42,739 bases of DNA from Nanobdellota archaeon (GCA_021807085.1 JAKAPM010000006.1:1-42739), one strand, 5' to 3'; counted from the stretch's first letter, positions 28,395 through 38,030 are shown. Numbers and translations are program-made. Notes: generated by a model not told the origin, from the sequence alone.

Positions 28395-28637
28395 ATGGCT
28401 TGGCATCTTTTCAAAAAGAAGTTCAAGTGCGGTATATGCGGTGCGGTCTTCGACACGAAGGATAATCTCGATGCGCACTCTAAGACCCATGAGGTGTCCG
28501 TGACTGGAAACCAGCAGCAGAACGCTGCCTCGACTCAAGGACAGAGCGCGAACCTTTTCCAGTGCGAGACCTGCGGCCAGCAGTTCTCGACCAGGGAAGA
28601 GCTTGACGCCCATATTAAGACGCACGGAACACAGTGA
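28395..28637 (+). CDS. Small protein with two C2H2 zinc fingers
   Basis: CGICGAVFDTKDNLDAHSKTH and CETCGQQFSTREELDAHIKTH (Cx2Cx12Hx3H each). ATG at 28395 is preferred over the 28308 start. Confidence 0.88.
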   Translation: MAWHLFKKKFKCGICGAVFDTKDNLDAHSKTHEVSVTGNQQQNAASTQGQSANLFQCETCGQQFSTREELDAHIKTHGTQ

Positions 28638-28733
28638 CCCGCCCTGTATTTGGGCAGGGAAGGGATTGCACCGGTGCATGCCGGAATTAAAGACTTAAAT
28701 ACTAGTTCTTTTCATATATTATACTTTATTAGT

Positions 28734-29138
28734 ATGATAACTTTATACAAGTTATTGACTGATGACGCGATTCTGAGTGGCAACAAAGACAATCTAATGT
28801 ACATCCCACTGAACGGCGACCATCTTTACCTGGAGGAGAGCAAGACTGAACTAGGGAAGTATTCGCTGAGGGTGTCGATATCGGACAATAGAAGGATTTA
28901 TTCCTCAGATATATATTCTCGTCTGGCGGATGTCGCAGGTCTTAAGTTCATCAGGGAACCCGACGCCAACGGCGTAGTCGCGCAGCACATAATAATCGAC
29001 AAGTACAGCGGAACGGAATACATGCGCTTCCTGACGGTTTCTGAGGAAGGCACAGGTAAAGAGTATATAAGCAGCGTAACGTTCAACGACAAATCGAAGA
29101 TCCTGACCCATCTTGCAGGAGTAGTCAAAGTTCTCTGA
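28734..29138 (+). CDS. Hypothetical protein
   Basis: MITLYKLLTDDAILSGNKDNLMYIPLNGDHLYLEESK...; TATA-like ACTTAAATACTAG about 35 nt upstream. Confidence 0.6.
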   Translation: MITLYKLLTDDAILSGNKDNLMYIPLNGDHLYLEESKTELGKYSLRVSISDNRRIYSSDIYSRLADVAGLKFIREPDANGVVAQHIIIDKYSGTEYMRFLTVSEEGTGKEYISSVTFNDKSKILTHLAGVVKVL

Positions 29139-29158
29139 TATACAAGTAACGGCGTTTT

Positions 29159-30442
29159 TCAGTGTCTTCTAGGGTAGCGGTTGCGTCTTGCACCGAATCT
29201 TCCGTGTCCGAACCTGTTCCCGCTTCTGCCGCCGAAGGTTCTACCACCGTGGAATCTTCTTCTGAAACCCCCCTCTGGCGCCTCCCTGGTATCGTATGAA
29301 TACTGTATATTCTCCCCCTCGATTTTGTATTTTTTCGTGTTTAGCTCTATCTGCTGGAGTTTTATCTTAGCCATGTTCTCTATCTCCCAGATTATGTACC
29401 TGTCGCGCGGTATCAGTATGCTGAAAGCCCTTCCGTTCGCACCCATTCTCGCGGATCTACCGACTCTGTGCACGTATACCGCCGGATCCTCGCTGACGTC
29501 GAAATTTATGACGTCGGATATCCCGCTTATGTCCAGTCCCCTAGCCGCTACATTCGTGGCTATCAGGAACTTCGTCCCCTTCCTGAAATCAGACAGTGAA
29601 TACTCCCTCTTTGATTGGCTTAATCCGCCGTGCATGATGACTGCGTCGAAACCGTTGCGTTTAAGGAACCTGTATATTACATCCGCACCTATCTGTGTAT
29701 GCGTGAATATTATTGCCTTGTCCGGCTTGTACTCGTCTATGTACGCCAGCAGCGCAGCGAATTTGTCCCCCTTCTCGACTATCGCATAATAGTGCGTTAT
29801 TGTGTTCACCACTATTTCCTCCTCCCCCCCTATGCTGAGGCGTTCCGGTGAGTTCATGTGTCTGTTCGCTATCTTGACTATTGCGTCGGGCATAGTGGCA
29901 GAGAAGAGCATAGTCTGCCTGTTCCCTCGGGTCTTTGATATTATATATTCTATGTCTTCTATGAACCCCATATCAAACATTATGTCCGCCTCGTCCAGTA
30001 CGAGGAACCTTATCGCGTCAAGATGCAGTTCGCCGCGCTTGAATATGTCTATGAGCCTGCCGGGGGTTCCGACTATTATGTTCGCCCCTTTCCTGAGCTC
30101 GTATATTTGTCTCTCTATAGATGCGCCCCCGTATACCGTTACTACAGACAGCCCTGCGTCCGCAGCTAGCCGCTTCGCAACGTCCGTTACCTGCAGCGCC
30201 AGCTCCCGGGTCGGCGCTATAACTATTGCAGATGACAAGTCTTTTTTCTCTATCTTCTGTATTATCGGTATGAGAAATGCGCCAGTCTTTCCTGTTCCTG
30301 TCTTGGCTCTGACCACCGTGTCCTTGCCGGACATTATCACTGGTATGGCTTTATCCTGCACTTCCGTGGGTTTTTCAAACCCTATTTTCTTGAGCGCCGA
30401 CAGCAAAGTCGGCTTCAGGCCCATCTTTTCGAATTCTGTCAT
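29159..30442 (-). CDS. DEAD-box RNA helicase with RG-rich C-terminus
   Basis: AKTGTGKTGAF, PTRELALQ, VLDEADIMFDMGF, LFSATMP, HRVGRSARMGANG; C-terminal GGFRRRFHGGRTFGGRSGNRFGHGRFGARRNRYPRRH. Confidence 0.96.
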   Translation of the reverse strand: MTEFEKMGLKPTLLSALKKIGFEKPTEVQDKAIPVIMSGKDTVVRAKTGTGKTGAFLIPIIQKIEKKDLSSAIVIAPTRELALQVTDVAKRLAADAGLSVVTVYGGASIERQIYELRKGANIIVGTPGRLIDIFKRGELHLDAIRFLVLDEADIMFDMGFIEDIEYIISKTRGNRQTMLFSATMPDAIVKIANRHMNSPERLSIGGEEEIVVNTITHYYAIVEKGDKFAALLAYIDEYKPDKAIIFTHTQIGADVIYRFLKRNGFDAVIMHGGLSQSKREYSLSDFRKGTKFLIATNVAARGLDISGISDVINFDVSEDPAVYVHRVGRSARMGANGRAFSILIPRDRYIIWEIENMAKIKLQQIELNTKKYKIEGENIQYSYDTREAPEGGFRRRFHGGRTFGGRSGNRFGHGRFGARRNRYPRRH

Positions 30443-30661
30443 GTTCTATTCAACACAAGAACGGTATATAATGTGAATACCTATGTGTATGTGTATCATA
30501 TGCTCATCTGTTCTATATATACCTTAGTATGCGGCGTTTATTGCTCCAGATATGCTATTATGTCAGTACGCTTCGCCAGCGTCTTATCGTAATCGAAGAC
30601 CCATCTGATTTTTCCATTACACACCGCATATTCTTATATAACCAACAGGCGTAAATATATA

Positions 30662-31609
30662 ATGACTGGTCACACCCTACAAGCAGCCAACCTGTCCAAG
30701 GAATACGGGCATTTCACTGCACTGTCCAAGCTAAACCTTAAGCTGGAAGGTTCCAAGTGCATCGGTTTCCTAGGTCCTAACGGGGCTGGAAAGACCACCA
30801 CACTGAAGATATTCACTGATATGATAAGACCCACTTCTGGAGAAGCGTTCATAAACGGAATAAACGTCCACTTCGACAAGAAAAAGGCACTTGCTTCTGT
30901 AGGCACACTCATAGAGACCCCTGAGATATACGGTTCTCTCACGGCTAGGGAAGCGCTGAGCATGATAGCCGAGATAAAAGGAATCCCCAAATCTGTCGTA
31001 AAAAAAAGCATACTCAAGGTTATAGAGCGCGTCAAGATGAAGGAGTGGCTCGACAAGAAAATAAAAAACATGTCGAAAGGTATGAAGCAGAGGATAAATA
31101 TCGCCGCTGCCATACTCGGCAATCCCGACGTCATCATCCTCGACGAACCGACTTCCGGTCTGGATCCTAGGGGGATGAGCGAGGTCAGGAGCATAATAAA
31201 GGACTTGAAGAGAGAGAACAGGCTAATATTTATGAGTTCGCACCTTCTGAGCGAGGTATCGGAAATATGCGACGAGGTTGCGATGATAGACCACGGGAAA
31301 CTGCTGGCGTACGGCCCTATAGGTGAGGTGGTATCCAAGTTCTCCCACGACGGCGCGGGTGAGGTAGAAGTCAGCGTGCTCCGTCCGGTAGGGGCTGCAG
31401 TACTCAAGAGGATACGCGGCATAGGCGGCGTGGGAAGCGTAAAGCGGGTCGATGGCAGAACGTTCACAGTCAGGACGTCTGGCGGGATCAAGGAACAGGA
31501 AGCCCTATTGTCGAGGCTGGTAAAGATGAAGATAGGCGTCATAGGTTTCAAGCCATCGTCTTCGGCGCTGGAAGAGACCTATCTTAGTGTCTTCAAGGAG
31601 ACGGTGTAA
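30662..31609 (+). CDS. ABC transporter ATP-binding protein
   Basis: GFLGPNGAGKTTTLKI, MSKGMKQRINIAAAILGNPDVIILDEPTSGLDP. Confidence 0.95.
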   Translation: MTGHTLQAANLSKEYGHFTALSKLNLKLEGSKCIGFLGPNGAGKTTTLKIFTDMIRPTSGEAFINGINVHFDKKKALASVGTLIETPEIYGSLTAREALSMIAEIKGIPKSVVKKSILKVIERVKMKEWLDKKIKNMSKGMKQRINIAAAILGNPDVIILDEPTSGLDPRGMSEVRSIIKDLKRENRLIFMSSHLLSEVSEICDEVAMIDHGKLLAYGPIGEVVSKFSHDGAGEVEVSVLRPVGAAVLKRIRGIGGVGSVKRVDGRTFTVRTSGGIKEQEALLSRLVKMKIGVIGFKPSSSALEETYLSVFKETV

Positions 31610-31611
31610 AT

Positions 31612-32487
31612 ATGGCAAAGAATCCGGAGTTTGGCAATAGAAACACGGTTCCCAACAGCTTTTCCCAGACGTTCACGATGCTGAAGTACTCCTTCTTAGA
31701 ATACATAAGATCGAGGAGGTTCTTCGTTCTGCTCATAATAGCCGTCGCGGTGGGCGCAATACTAACAGGGGTGATGGGGTACTTCAGGCCGCAGGGTTCC
31801 TTTGCTTCGCCTCTAGCTTTCTACAGCGATTGGTGGGGTGAGAGCGGTACTTTCATGATAATCCTGTCTGCTATATTCTTCGGCGGAGATGCGATATCCG
31901 GAGAATTCCAGAACAAGACTGGGTATTTTATAGTAGGAAATCCCATACGCAGGTCCGCAATATACGTTGGTAAATGGCTCGCAGCCCTTACAGCTTCGCT
32001 GGCAATCTTAGCAGTATTCGCGCTCATGACCATAGGGAACGGCGTGTACTATTTCGGGGCGTCGGGACTCCCCTACCAGTTCGTAGAATCCCTGCTCTTC
32101 TCCGTCTTGTATATGGTTTCCGCTCTTGGTCTCACATTCTTCTTCAGCGCGATGTTCAAGAGCAGCACAGTGGCGATCCTGACGACAGTCATACTTCTGC
32201 TGTTCGTGTTCTCTTTGGTTCAGACGCTGGTCGCTGGCCTTGCACACGTGCAGCCGTGGTTCATAATAACCTACGGCGCGCAGATAATAGGAAACGTCCT
32301 GATGAACCCGTACCCGTCGCCAGTCACAACACGCGGCTTTACTTCCGCGTCAGGCGGGGGAACCGGCGGTCTGGCGCTCACCACGTACAACGCCACCATA
32401 CCACAAGGTATAACTATCCTGCTGGTATACTTCGCGGTCACGATAATAGCAGGGCTCGTAATGTTCGAGAGAAAGGAATTCACCTGA
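31612..32487 (+). CDS. ABC transporter permease (ABC-2 type)
   Basis: Multi-TM protein (RRFFVLLIIAVAVGAILTGVMGY...GGDAISGEFQNKTGYFIVGNPIRRSAIYVGKW) starting 2 nt after the ATPase. Confidence 0.9.
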   Translation: MAKNPEFGNRNTVPNSFSQTFTMLKYSFLEYIRSRRFFVLLIIAVAVGAILTGVMGYFRPQGSFASPLAFYSDWWGESGTFMIILSAIFFGGDAISGEFQNKTGYFIVGNPIRRSAIYVGKWLAALTASLAILAVFALMTIGNGVYYFGASGLPYQFVESLLFSVLYMVSALGLTFFFSAMFKSSTVAILTTVILLLFVFSLVQTLVAGLAHVQPWFIITYGAQIIGNVLMNPYPSPVTTRGFTSASGGGTGGLALTTYNATIPQGITILLVYFAVTIIAGLVMFERKEFT

Positions 32488-32562
32488 CGGCCAGATAATT
32501 CCAGGAAGTACTCCGTAAGCGCAATAAGGCCAGAAACTGACCCGTACTACGCGTGTGGCGAT

Positions 32563-33264
32563 TCACTCCGTGTATGGCATCCTTTTCGCCTTCGCTTCGG
32601 ACTTTTCCTTAATCTTGGTGAGGTACTTGAGAGTCTTTTCGAATGTCTTGTTTGCCGTCTTCCTGTCCTTCTTATCGAATACCAGGCTGTCTTCCGTAGA
32701 TGCCAGCAGCATGACTTTGTTTTTCGGCGTTATGTAGATCTTGCTCGCGTCGAACGCCCATGAAGGCAGGTTGGTGTACTCTCCCCTTTCCTCGAGAGCG
32801 CTTCTTATCTGCCTCAGCTGGTCCATCACGTAGCCGGCGAACGCGCCCCTTGCGTGGTAGTCGGCTGTCGTTCTGCCGCCAAAGACACTATCAAGAGTCT
32901 CCCTGATCGGCAAACTGCCGTAGGTATTCAGTATGTAACCTCTTACGTAATCCTTGTCAATGCGCTTGTCCTTAACCAAGACCACCGGTTCCGGCGTGTT
33001 GTCCGGAAGTATTGCGTGCAGCCTCTTCAGGTCGCTGTATTCTCTCTTCATATCTCTCATCGACGGGAAAGTAAGCATCTGGTCCATACCTATCAAACCC
33101 ATGCTCGACATGTAGCTGGACACGTATGCGCTGAACGCGGCGTCGTCCGCCATCCTGTAACCTTCTTTTCTTATCTTCGTACGGTCCGGAAGGTCCGATA
33201 CGTCGATTACGTCCAACTTGCGTTTGATTATGGCGTCTAGCTTTTCTTTATCATTCCTTTCCAT
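32563..33264 (-). CDS. Degenerate kinase-like (pseudokinase) paralogue
   Basis: EKLDAIIKRKLDVID and MRDMKREYSDLKRLHAILPDNTPEPVVLVKD...YVRGYIL align by eye with the 8865 and 22505 proteins; the HxDxxxxN loop is absent. Confidence 0.55.
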   Translation of the reverse strand: MERNDKEKLDAIIKRKLDVIDVSDLPDRTKIRKEGYRMADDAAFSAYVSSYMSSMGLIGMDQMLTFPSMRDMKREYSDLKRLHAILPDNTPEPVVLVKDKRIDKDYVRGYILNTYGSLPIRETLDSVFGGRTTADYHARGAFAGYVMDQLRQIRSALEERGEYTNLPSWAFDASKIYITPKNKVMLLASTEDSLVFDKKDRKTANKTFEKTLKYLTKIKEKSEAKAKRMPYTE

Positions 33265-34291
33265 CTTCCATCTTCTTCTTACTCTTTTTTGCCGTAATGG
33301 AATTCCATCTAACTAGTAACCCCCCAATGCCCACTTTACAGACGTACGAAAGCGCCTTTGCCTGAGAGGTCACCTTCTCCGCTATCGGTCCGTAGTGGTC
33401 GACGTAGGAACCGTGACCCAGTCCGACCTGGAAAGCGTACCAGTTCGCTATGTTCGCCGGGTTCGCGGATACGTTTCCCATCAGCAAGTTTACCGGGTAA
33501 TAGAAGAAGCTGTTGGCAGCCCACGCTATCAGGCTGAGGCCAACCAGTGATTTCAGAGACCTAGAGGTCTTGTTGAACAGCATTGGTATAAATCCAGCCA
33601 GCGAGAGCGCCCCAAATCTCAACAGCCCGTAGAGTGGATCAGCGCCGAGCGGAGCTGCGCTGCCGCCGATGTGCAATCCGTCCAGGTAAGACATCACTGT
33701 CGCGCCGTATCCTATCGCGAAAGCGTAAGTGGCCAGCCTGCCCATGTTGTAGTGTCGCATCTTGGGGAAAGTCTCATCGCCGAACTCTTTCGGCAGCCTT
33801 ATGTCGCTTCTTACCGCTGAGTTGTAAGCATCCAGCAGAACGTCGAAGGTCTTCTTCGGTCTTATACTAGTTCCGTACTTCTGTGCCATCTCTGATTCGT
33901 ATACGTTTTCTTCTCTCCCACCGCCAGTTATAAGCTTCTCAAGACTTTCTTCGTCGCGGGCCTTTATCGCGCTGACTGTCACGTCCGTTAGCAGTTCCTT
34001 CCCGTTTTCGTTCTTTCTGACGTTGCTTATTTTTATCCTGTAGTAACGGTCGTCGTTCTGGTAGTTTCCCACCACTATATTCATGTCCTTGTTTGCATTT
34101 TCTAATCTCTGATTGTTGTAATCTTCCGCGTCCCTTCCCTCAAATTCTATAGTTTTCGTGTAGGAGAAACCGTAATCCCTAGCCCTTTTCAGGAATCTGT
34201 CTATACCCCCATATATTTTCGAGATATCGCTGGATTCCAAATCCTTTACTACCTTCTCCAAATAGCTCGACCGAGAATTGGCCGTTTCCAT
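33251..34291 (-). CDS. Hypothetical protein with cytosolic N-terminus and several C-terminal TM segments
   Basis: 346-aa ORF overlapping the downstream pseudokinase ORF by 14 nt; hydrophobic segments in the C-terminal half. Confidence 0.7.
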   Translation of the reverse strand: METANSRSSYLEKVVKDLESSDISKIYGGIDRFLKRARDYGFSYTKTIEFEGRDAEDYNNQRLENANKDMNIVVGNYQNDDRYYRIKISNVRKNENGKELLTDVTVSAIKARDEESLEKLITGGGREENVYESEMAQKYGTSIRPKKTFDVLLDAYNSAVRSDIRLPKEFGDETFPKMRHYNMGRLATYAFAIGYGATVMSYLDGLHIGGSAAPLGADPLYGLLRFGALSLAGFIPMLFNKTSRSLKSLVGLSLIAWAANSFFYYPVNLLMGNVSANPANIANWYAFQVGLGHGSYVDHYGPIAEKVTSQAKALSYVCKVGIGGLLVRWNSITAKKSKKKMEDGKE

Positions 34292-34403
34292 ATTATACTA
34301 TGGAGATAACCTATATAAAAGCTTTTACTTTTACTATTTTATAATAGGAAATATCAACTGTTTATATCCTAAAGCGGCTTGCTTTTCAGGCGGAACATTA
34401 CAA

Positions 34404-35612
34404 TTAGAGCGTCAGCTCTTCGTTTATCAGGTCAAGGAAGGCGCCAACAGTCCACGCCTGCACGCGGCATGGCTTCACCGTCAGCCCCTTCTCATCCATC
34501 ATCCTCCCCTTTCGCGACATACCTATATATTCCAGCGGATATTTTTTCTCTATCACGTAATCCAGTATTCTTTTTCTGAGTTCGCTGTACTCGTCCGCGT
34601 AACCCCTAGTCTGCAGGCCCTTGGCTATGAACCAGTTGTCGTTGAACCACACAGAACCCTTCTGGTATTCCTTTTCGTCGAAATACGGGTCGCCTGCGGC
34701 AGTGGTCCTTATCCCGTATTTTGTCAGCATGCTGTCTCCGAACAGACTTTTCACGACCTTGTCCGCCATCGTATTGTTTATTATCCCGCTGTAAAGGAGG
34801 TGGCCCTGGCTGCTGGTCAGCGACGTTATCCTCTTGCCGTCCTTCAGCGACAGCGCGGGCGAATACGCGCCAATCTCCTCCATCCACATCCTCCCGTCTG
34901 TGCTCTCGTGGAGTTTTTTCAGCAGACCTTTCAGTATGCCTGTATTATATCCTGTGTCGAACCTCTTCGCAATCTCCATGAACCCTTCCAGTGCCCTGTA
35001 AGTGTAAGACTGCACCTCCACTGCCGCTATGTCGCCGTCCAGCCCGTCGTACACCCCCCAGCAGCCGTCTTTCCAGCACATCGATGCCAGTTGCCTGCCG
35101 TACATATCGCGGTTGTACACGAGAAGCCCGTCTTTCAACCCGTATCTCACAATCCAGTCCACCGCTGACACAATGTTGTGCAGTATCTCGCCGATCAGGT
35201 CCCTATCATGCGTCGCCTTGTAGTATTCTTCCGCCCCTATGACAAAAAGAGGAGTGCTGTCTATGGAGTAGAAATACGCGACGTCCGGCTTCGGGAATTT
35301 TTGCTTCCTGCTGATCTCGTCGTTCTTTGTTCCCCACTTCCTCGAATAGAGTTCGTGCAATATCTTCCCCGGCTCTTCGCCAGTTACGCTGTCAATCGCC
35401 CTTCCCTGGTTTTTTGCCAGGATTCTGAGGGTGTTGCCGAGTATGTTCGGAGAAACATTCAGTGTCTCCAGTGCCGAGATTAGGGAATCTCTCCCGAACA
35501 GCTCTTTGAACCTCGGTATTCCCGCTAGAAGGAATCCCTCTCTGGCCGAGAGTTTCCGCAGTAATCTTTCATAATAGGCTTTCCTCTCTCGCAGAATCTT
35601 ACGGGACTGCAT
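34404..35612 (-). CDS. Glycogen-debranching / amylo-alpha-1,6-glucosidase-like glycosidase
   Basis: GIPRFKELFGRDSLISALE, DVAYFYSIDSTPLFVIGAEEY, (alpha/alpha)6-type pattern. Confidence 0.8.
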   Translation of the reverse strand: MQSRKILRERKAYYERLLRKLSAREGFLLAGIPRFKELFGRDSLISALETLNVSPNILGNTLRILAKNQGRAIDSVTGEEPGKILHELYSRKWGTKNDEISRKQKFPKPDVAYFYSIDSTPLFVIGAEEYYKATHDRDLIGEILHNIVSAVDWIVRYGLKDGLLVYNRDMYGRQLASMCWKDGCWGVYDGLDGDIAAVEVQSYTYRALEGFMEIAKRFDTGYNTGILKGLLKKLHESTDGRMWMEEIGAYSPALSLKDGKRITSLTSSQGHLLYSGIINNTMADKVVKSLFGDSMLTKYGIRTTAAGDPYFDEKEYQKGSVWFNDNWFIAKGLQTRGYADEYSELRKRILDYVIEKKYPLEYIGMSRKGRMMDEKGLTVKPCRVQAWTVGAFLDLINEELTL

Positions 35613-35697
35613 AACATGCTTAGGTTTTCCCCATATTAATTTTTTTCAAAAATTCTGTATTTTAGCGAAAATAAAGATTTATATATGAATATTTTTT

Positions 35698-37071
35698 ATG
35701 GTTAGTATGCAAAGGACAAGTAGTGGTTACGCAGCGTCCGTAATTGTTACCGCAATAGTGGTTGCGATAATTTTCTTCTTCATAGGTTACTATTCCCATT
35801 CCCCTACAACTACGCCGGGCACAACCACAATAACCTTCTACGAGAGTCTGGCCCCAGCCGAGCAGGCTTATTTCACCAATGTCCTGATACCTGAGTTCGA
35901 GGCGCAGTATCCCAACATAAGCGTTCAATTCGTGAACCTCCCTAGCGGACAGCCTCCGTCGACTATAGCCACCCTTGTTCAGGCGAACAAAGTGGGCGCA
36001 TCGATAGTTGGTCTAGACAACCTGGCAGTGGGAGAGGACCTGTTCCCTGGATATCTCATGAACCTTTCGTCAATAGTCTCAAACATGATGCCTAGCACGC
36101 TGATATCCAGTGCAGCGAACATGGTCAGCTACGAGAAGCAGGTCTTCAACGGAGTCTATTTCATACCTTTCAGATCCAACATCCCTCTTGTCTTTTACAA
36201 CAAGACTGCGTTCACCAACGCAGGCATAACCACACCTCCGGCAACGGACACGCAGTTGTTAACCGATGCACAGACCATATACACCAAGACTGGCGTTAAG
36301 GCAGTTATGTTCCAGGGCGCAGCCAACACGGGCGGACACAGCGGTGCAAGCACCGGTACAGAGCTGTATCAGTGGATGGTACAGGACGGCGGCAATCCTT
36401 TCGTATTCAACGACACTGGAGATATACAAGCATTCGAATTCCTGTACAATCTCAGCGCGTACTTCACGCCTGGTTACACGGGAGGTTACTGGGGCAGCTA
36501 CAAAGGTCTCGCTACAGGCGTTTACGACTATCTGGACTACCAGTGGCCTTACGTATACGGAATACTCACGAATGGCACGTATAACATGAACAACAACAAC
36601 CTAGGCGTCTACGGCGGGCCATCGGGAACCAGCAACGACAACCACTTGCTAGGCGGCGACGTACTGGTGATACCTAAGGGCGCTACCGACATACCTGCTC
36701 TCGAGACGTTCGCGAAGTTCCTACTCAGCCCGACAGCACAGAAGCAGACACTGGTCCAACTTTCATGGGTCGCGATAAACTCGCAGGCGTATCAGAACCT
36801 GCCTTCCAACACCTCAGTAGTGGGAGCGGCACTCAACCAGTCGATAAGCGGCGGAGTATTTCTGAGGGACCCTACCCCGTGGATTAGTCAGTGGAATGTG
36901 TACGCCAGCGACGCCTTCACACAGATAATAGTGGACCACGCGTCGTACAGCCAGATACCCTCGATACTGAGCAGCTACAACGCGCAGATGTACAGTTACA
37001 TAGCGTCGAACTACAACTCGAGCGTTGCAAACAAGTACGAGGCAGGCTACTACAAACCGATTTCGATTTGA
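35698..37071 (+). CDS. Sugar ABC transporter substrate-binding protein, membrane anchored
   Basis: ITFYESLAPAEQAYFTNVLIPEFEAQYPNISVQFVNLPSGQ typical of family 1 SBPs; N-terminal TM VIVTAIVVAIIFFFIGYY. First gene of a transporter cluster. Confidence 0.9.
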   Translation: MVSMQRTSSGYAASVIVTAIVVAIIFFFIGYYSHSPTTTPGTTTITFYESLAPAEQAYFTNVLIPEFEAQYPNISVQFVNLPSGQPPSTIATLVQANKVGASIVGLDNLAVGEDLFPGYLMNLSSIVSNMMPSTLISSAANMVSYEKQVFNGVYFIPFRSNIPLVFYNKTAFTNAGITTPPATDTQLLTDAQTIYTKTGVKAVMFQGAANTGGHSGASTGTELYQWMVQDGGNPFVFNDTGDIQAFEFLYNLSAYFTPGYTGGYWGSYKGLATGVYDYLDYQWPYVYGILTNGTYNMNNNNLGVYGGPSGTSNDNHLLGGDVLVIPKGATDIPALETFAKFLLSPTAQKQTLVQLSWVAINSQAYQNLPSNTSVVGAALNQSISGGVFLRDPTPWISQWNVYASDAFTQIIVDHASYSQIPSILSSYNAQMYSYIASNYNSSVANKYEAGYYKPISI

Positions 37072-37086
37072 TGCCCCTGTCCCTGA

Positions 37087-37129
37087 ATATCCTTTTTTTA
37101 TTCCGCATTATTTTTTTCCCGCAACATTT
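37087..37129 (+). terminator. Possible T-tract terminator/attenuator after the SBP gene
   Basis: CTGAATATCCTTTTTTTATTCCGCATTATTTTTTTCCCGC: two T7 runs right after the SBP stop codon. Confidence 0.4.
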
Positions 37130-37163
37130 TTGCGCGTAAAATACTAACTTATTAATACAAATA

Positions 37164-38030
37164 TTGCCTATACTTGAAATGCCTCTTGTAAAGGAAAAAT
37201 ATATCCCTCTTTTCTTCATCGTCCCCGCCCTCGCGTACGAAGCATACTTTTCGTTTTATCCCACCTTCAGCGCCGTGTACGGGAGTTTTCTGACCGCCAG
37301 CGGAAAATTCTCAACAGTCAACTACAAGGAACTTGTGGGTCTCGGAGTGTACCACGCGATAACCAACACCGTAGTCGTGACGATAGGCGCCCTCGCGCTC
37401 CAGTTTCTTCTCGGTTTCGCGATAGCCAGCATCCTCATAAGGAGCTTCAGGGGAAGGAACACGTTCTCCGCCCTCTTGATGATCCCGTTCGCAACAGCCA
37501 CCGTCGTCGCGGCTTACATATTCTCTAACGTCTTCTCGCCGGTGGGGGGATATGCGAACAGCCTGCTGTCGTTCTTCGGTATGGCATCCGTGAACTGGAA
37601 CGGGGCAGGCAGCAGTTTTATAATAAACGTGCTGCAGCTGGTTGTCTCCGACAGCTGGAAGAACACTCCTATAGTGGCACTGATTCTCTTGGCGGGGATG
37701 ACCGCAATACCAAAGGACCTGTACGATGCTGCGGCGGTCGACGGCGCCGGCTGGTTCTCTAGGCTGATACACATAACCATCCCGAATCTCATAGGTTTCA
37801 TAGTGATAGCCTTGGTGATAAGGGGAGTAAGCGAATTTAACATATTCGCCATAGCGCTGCTGATTTTTCCGCACAAGCTTCTGACGACACTAGTGTACGG
37901 GCTGTTCTCACTCGCCGCCAAACCCTACCTGTCTTTCGCGGGAGCTAGCGTGCTGCTGGCATTCATACTCGTCTTTGTGGCGATAGTACTGGTGTTGAGG
38001 AAGGTGTTCGCCGCCAAGGAGGCTTACTGA
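37164..38030 (+). CDS. Sugar ABC transporter permease (MalF-like)
   Basis: Multi-TM with EAA-type motif DLYDAAAVDGAGWFSRLIHITIPNL. Confidence 0.93.
   Translation: MPILEMPLVKEKYIPLFFIVPALAYEAYFSFYPTFSAVYGSFLTASGKFSTVNYKELVGLGVYHAITNTVVVTIGALALQFLLGFAIASILIRSFRGRNTFSALLMIPFATATVVAAYIFSNVFSPVGGYANSLLSFFGMASVNWNGAGSSFIINVLQLVVSDSWKNTPIVALILLAGMTAIPKDLYDAAAVDGAGWFSRLIHITIPNLIGFIVIALVIRGVSEFNIFAIALLIFPHKLLTTLVYGLFSLAAKPYLSFAGASVLLAFILVFVAIVLVLRKVFAAKEAY

Noticed and set aside
28641-28677. Small hairpins (GCCC...GGGC and GCACCGGTGC) after the zinc-finger gene, considered as ncRNA or terminator
   Set aside because: Stems of only 4-5 bp with competing pairings and no poly-T tail; insufficient support.
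30540-30640. Minus-strand short frame (NGKIRWVFDYDKTLAKRTDIIAYLEQ*) between the helicase and ABC genes
   Set aside because: Only about 30 codons with no convincing start; could be a remnant but evidence is too thin.
30670-31551. 293-aa minus-strand ORF
   Set aside because: Antisense to the ABC ATPase, which has clear Walker motifs.
34278-35168. 296-aa plus-strand ORF
   Set aside because: Overlaps the glycosidase on minus almost entirely; His/Pro/Val-rich translation without recognisable domains.
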